A DNA stretch of 45,125 bases from Gnetum montanum (lineage: Eukaryota; Streptophyta; Gnetopsida; Gnetales; Gnetaceae), in NCBI GenBank assembly GCA_015680685.1, contig MNCI01001492.1, positions 405,076 to 450,200 on the forward strand, read 5' to 3'. This document shows positions 42,532 to 45,125 of this stretch, one piece after another. Position numbers and translations under genes: made by a program. The notes below the pieces were generated by a model. That model made no database searches and was not told where the DNA came from. It saw only the letters and a list, made by a program, of their open reading frames with translations. Within the stretch, counting starts at the first letter, position 1. Every line of letters begins with the position of its first letter.

Positions 42532-44378
42532 TCTGTACTGACCTAAATCATCGGTGTGAGGCTGGAAAGGAAATAGACATTGAAAGATCATCGGGCAGCC
42601 ACAGCTGACCCTGCCTTCGCTTGAGGGAAAGCTAGAAAATGGAACGAGGACAGAGTGCCTTGGATGGTTTGCACGAAAATCAACTAAGGAATTCCCTAAG
42701 CATAAGCTATGGATGGCACTGGGGTTATCATGAACGATATAAACGAGATGTAAACGGAATGCAAAAAGTGACACCAAATGTAAATAGAGTGTACTAAATT
42801 ATAAATAAAGCATAGACAGAGCTATATTGTAAACAAAGCATAAATAGAACTAAACAATGTAAATGGAAGGCAATGAATTGTATTGTATTATTTAATAAAA
42901 AGGTATGCACCGGTCAAAGTGTAACTACACGTGTGGATGGCAAGTCAAGCACTAAGCCCTGGGATGATGTCTGAAGTTATGATGCGATGATGCGATGTGA
43001 TGAATGTGAGAAATACTTGGATACTAATAGTTAGATGTGTTGAGTACCCAAGGATTGCAGATGCTGTACTTTCTCAGAATTGCCAATCTCTCCAATTGCC
43101 CCCCCCCCCTCCGATTTATGTGAATTGACAGGGTATTTATAGGGTTGGGCCAAGCTCCAGCATAGAATTCTAGAATGGAATCAATGACTAAGAGATGAGA
43201 GGAAAGTGGATCTGGTGACGTGTGTCCAATGGACAGTTGTGCTTGGGTTGGATGTGTGCTGGCAAGAGTTGGATGTGTGTCGGCAAGCTACATTCTTGAC
43301 TAGGTACGTCGTTTTTTACAATTTATGGGTTATTCAAGCCCATGAAAGTACATTTAATTTAAACATGAGGGCTTGACATGCCCACACATGTGAATTTATA
43401 ATGAAATGTACAATAAGAGAAATTCAACCCCTGCTTGCTTGAAACTTCTTTGTCTCTGAGTCTTTCTGAAATTTTCTAGAATGTTCTAGAATTTTCTGGA
43501 AGTTGCTGATGTTGAGAATTTTCTACCATTTTCTGAAATTTTTCCTATAACTTTCTGGAAGTTGATGAATAGTGTTCACATGATGAATAGTGTTTTACGC
43601 TGTGAATAGTGTTCACGCAATGAATAGTATTTTACATTGTGAATAGTATTTTACGTTGTGAATAGTGTTCACGCGATGAATAGTGTTTACGGTGTGAATA
43701 GTGTTTACGCACCTTACGCTATGTAGCATAAGAAAATGTAGCCACAACATAATCAACTGAAAACACTTCATTTAAGGCCCAAATTTTGATTTTCTGGAGG
43801 TTGCTGATGTTAAGAATTTTCTGCCATTTTCTAAAATTTTTCTAAATTTTTTTGAAAGTTGATGAATAGTGTTCATGAGATGAATAGTGTTTTACGTTGT
43901 GAATAGTGTTCACGCAATGAATAGTATTTATGCATCCTTACACTATGTAGTGTAAGAAAATGTAGCTGTAGCGTAATCAACTGAAAACACTTTATTTAAG
44001 GCCCGAATTTTGATTTTTTGGAGGCTGGGAGCTGCTGGGGACCTTGGTGAAGGTCATGGGGGGTCCTTGGGCTTGATTTTAGCCTATTTTGGTTCAGTTT
44101 TGGGGCCCCAAACGTTGGTGATGCTGATCCTTACGTTGTGAAGCATAAACACATTGTACTTTAGCCAAAATTGCACTTTTTGACCTTGAAATTGATGATT
44201 CTTGACACCGAGACTTGTCGTCGTGATCTGTGGGCCCTAAGGGAACCTTGCTTGCTCCATGGTGGGATGCTTGAAGCCATTTCAGAGGCTCTGAAGTTGT
44301 TTGAAAGTGTTGCTAAAATTTTTGTGGTGTTTCACCATTGTTCATATTTTCACTATTTGTTTGATTGCTTGATTTACT
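42532..44378 (-). mobile_element. Inserted retroelement DNA, LTR-like on the minus strand
   Basis: This block has no match in A, B or D and separates two parts of a C-type 3' region. On the minus strand it looks like an LTR or promoter region: a TATA box (TATTTATA on plus, 43134-43141) lies downstream, in that sense, of tandem GAATAGTGTTCAC arrays. A C-run is at 43099-43109. 42505-42777 is comparatively GC-rich with a minus-strand frame of 90 codons and no known domain. The right edge is an N at 44379, so the extent and orientation of the join are uncertain. Confidence 0.5.
43493..44018. repeat. Two tandem units with TTTCTGGA...GAATAGTGTTCAC arrays
   Basis: Unit 1 (43493-43790) and unit 2 (43791-about 44018) share TTTCTGGARGTTGCTGATGT at the start and AGGCCCRAATTTTGATT at the end. 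GAATAGT occurs at 43567, 43585, 43604, 43622, 43641, 43660, 43678 and 43696 in unit 1 and at 43864, 43882, 43901 and 43919 in unit 2, always 18 or 19 bp apart. Units of the form GTGAATAGTGTTCAC carry 5-bp inverted ends. Unit 2 has four copies where unit 1 has eight, which explains most of the length difference. Confidence 0.85.
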
Positions 44379-44379
44379 N

Positions 44380-45125
44380 GTGCTTGGATGCTTGTTTCTT
44401 GGGTTTTTAACGATTCTAACATTGTTCGAATATCAGGAAGTTGAGTGAATGAAAATAAGTCTTTGCATGGTGTGGTTCTCGCGCAAAAAGAAAAAAACAA
44501 CAAAAAAGAAAAAAGAAAAAAAGAGAGTGAGAATTCAAAGCACATCACTTAGACATAATAAAGCAATATGGACTATAAGCATTGGTTATGGAACTGGAAA
44601 GACATGTTACCCATGCTTGAAGGTTCCCTCTAACTAAGGTTCTTTCACGCTTCCTACTTCTCCATCTCACTCTCCTCAGAATGGTGGTGACTTTTTGTGG
44701 AAGCATTCTTGTTACTTCAACTTGATGGATTGGTTAAGTGTGTTGATGCGAGGTCACTAGATGTGGTTTGTTTGAGTCTAGATTTGGAATGAGTTCTACT
44801 CAGTCACATTAACCATGAAATACATAAGGGGCTTTACACAACCTTGTTCTTGGAATTTCATTCCATTCTCTCCTCTCCATCTTTCTTCCCATTTTCCATC
44901 TCATTGCCAATTTTATCATTAGCCTGTTCTAGGTTAATGCATTGTTTTTCTTTGGTGAATTCTTGTGGATAAGTTTTTAACTCTTACTTCCAAATAATAT
45001 TCCTAGAGCCTATGAACTTTTTGGTTTGTGGATTTGTTAGGGCATAAAAGGCATGAGCCTGCTTTGGGGAGGATCCACTGGCATTCCTTTTTGGTGTAAT
45101 TGTTAAGTTCTTTTCCTTAAACATT
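44380..45125 (+). mobile_element. 3' noncoding region of an Athila-like element (probably C), cut by window end
   Basis: From GTGCTTGGATG directly after the N at 44379 this matches element D 82-793 and element A 24893-24190. It includes the AAGTCTTTGCATGGTGTGG box (44456-44475), the A-rich run and the conserved motif at 45031-45084. The similarity to C's relatives suggests it is the continuation of C after the insertion; about 400 bp of the region present in A is missing between the two pieces. Confidence 0.75.
45031..45084 (+). other. Conserved 3' noncoding motif, copy 5
   Basis: GTTAGGGCATAAAAGGCATG then AGCCTGCTTTGGGGAGGATC; closest to the D copy at 703-752. Confidence 0.65.

Noticed and set aside
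42505-42777. 90-codon minus-strand ORF in a GC-richer stretch
   Set aside because: No recognisable domain, no second copy in the window to show conservation, and it lies in LTR-like DNA.
43099-43109. Run of C as a regulatory G-quadruplex
   Set aside because: A single homopolymer run without further G-tracts; more likely a microsatellite.
43567-43717. GAATAGT array considered as a telomere-like or satellite array
   Set aside because: Only eight plus four copies, limited to two tandem units next to a promoter-like region; too short for a satellite, and the motif is not telomeric.
44342-44637. Lys-rich and Phe-rich short frames near 44500
   Set aside because: They translate the A-rich run that is conserved as noncoding sequence in all copies of the 3' region.

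Overview
This is a 45 kb, AT-rich stretch of plant nuclear DNA made almost entirely of nested, decayed retrotransposons. A seed plant with a large, slowly purged genome is the best fit. The evidence is Ty3/gypsy elements with an Athila-like tRNA-Asp primer-binding site, LINE-1 remnants with a plant-type zf-RVT cysteine motif, and tRNA-derived SINE-like pieces. I cannot name the species. I found no intact host protein gene, rRNA, tRNA or CRISPR array. Single N bases at 1708, 17613, 17817, 27327, 35214, 38968 and 44379 mark assembly joins; several of them coincide with odd structures.

Layout. 1-2435 (+): 3' end of an Athila-like element (D), with its 3' LTR at 1532-2435. 2436-5754: unclassified old DNA with a low-complexity tract and one SINE-like piece. 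5755-~9150 (+): a very old related element (G), with integrase remnant, 3' noncoding region and LTR remnant. 9200-12863 and 18725-~19500 (+): an old element or coding tract (H) of unrecognised type, split by element B. 12869-18719 (+): element B, with two LTRs, the 5-bp target duplication ACCAC, and gag but no pol. About 19560-22653 and 29863-31330 (+): one LINE-1 copy cut in two inside its reverse transcriptase by element A. 22654-29857 (-): element A, with two LTRs, the target duplication GTAAT, and a single gag-protease frame but no RT, RNase H or integrase. 31330-34200: unclassified DNA, then an island that looks least like transposon. 34320-34990: SINE-like cluster. 35497-42531 (+): element C, the only copy here with all pol domains. 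42532-44378: insertion of other retroelement DNA. 44380-45125 (+): 3' noncoding region, probably the continuation of C, running off the window.

How the parts relate. D, A, B and C (and faintly G and H) share one design. A TTAGTCATGGGGG-type polypurine tract is followed by an LTR whose U3 is packed with short palindromes just upstream of TATAAATA. A conserved R-U5 ends in CACTCATCA (TTCATCA in C), and a TGGCRYCGTTGCCGGGGA-like tRNA-Asp primer site follows. A 1.5-2 kb 3' noncoding region carries a strongly conserved GGGCATTA...GGGGAGG motif. The palindrome type differs between families while U5 is conserved. A and B have lost pol while keeping gag, LTRs and the 3' region, so they would depend on a C-type partner. 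Nearly all damage is by stops at expected Gln/Trp codons and by C/T-G/A changes, as expected for long-silenced methylated elements.
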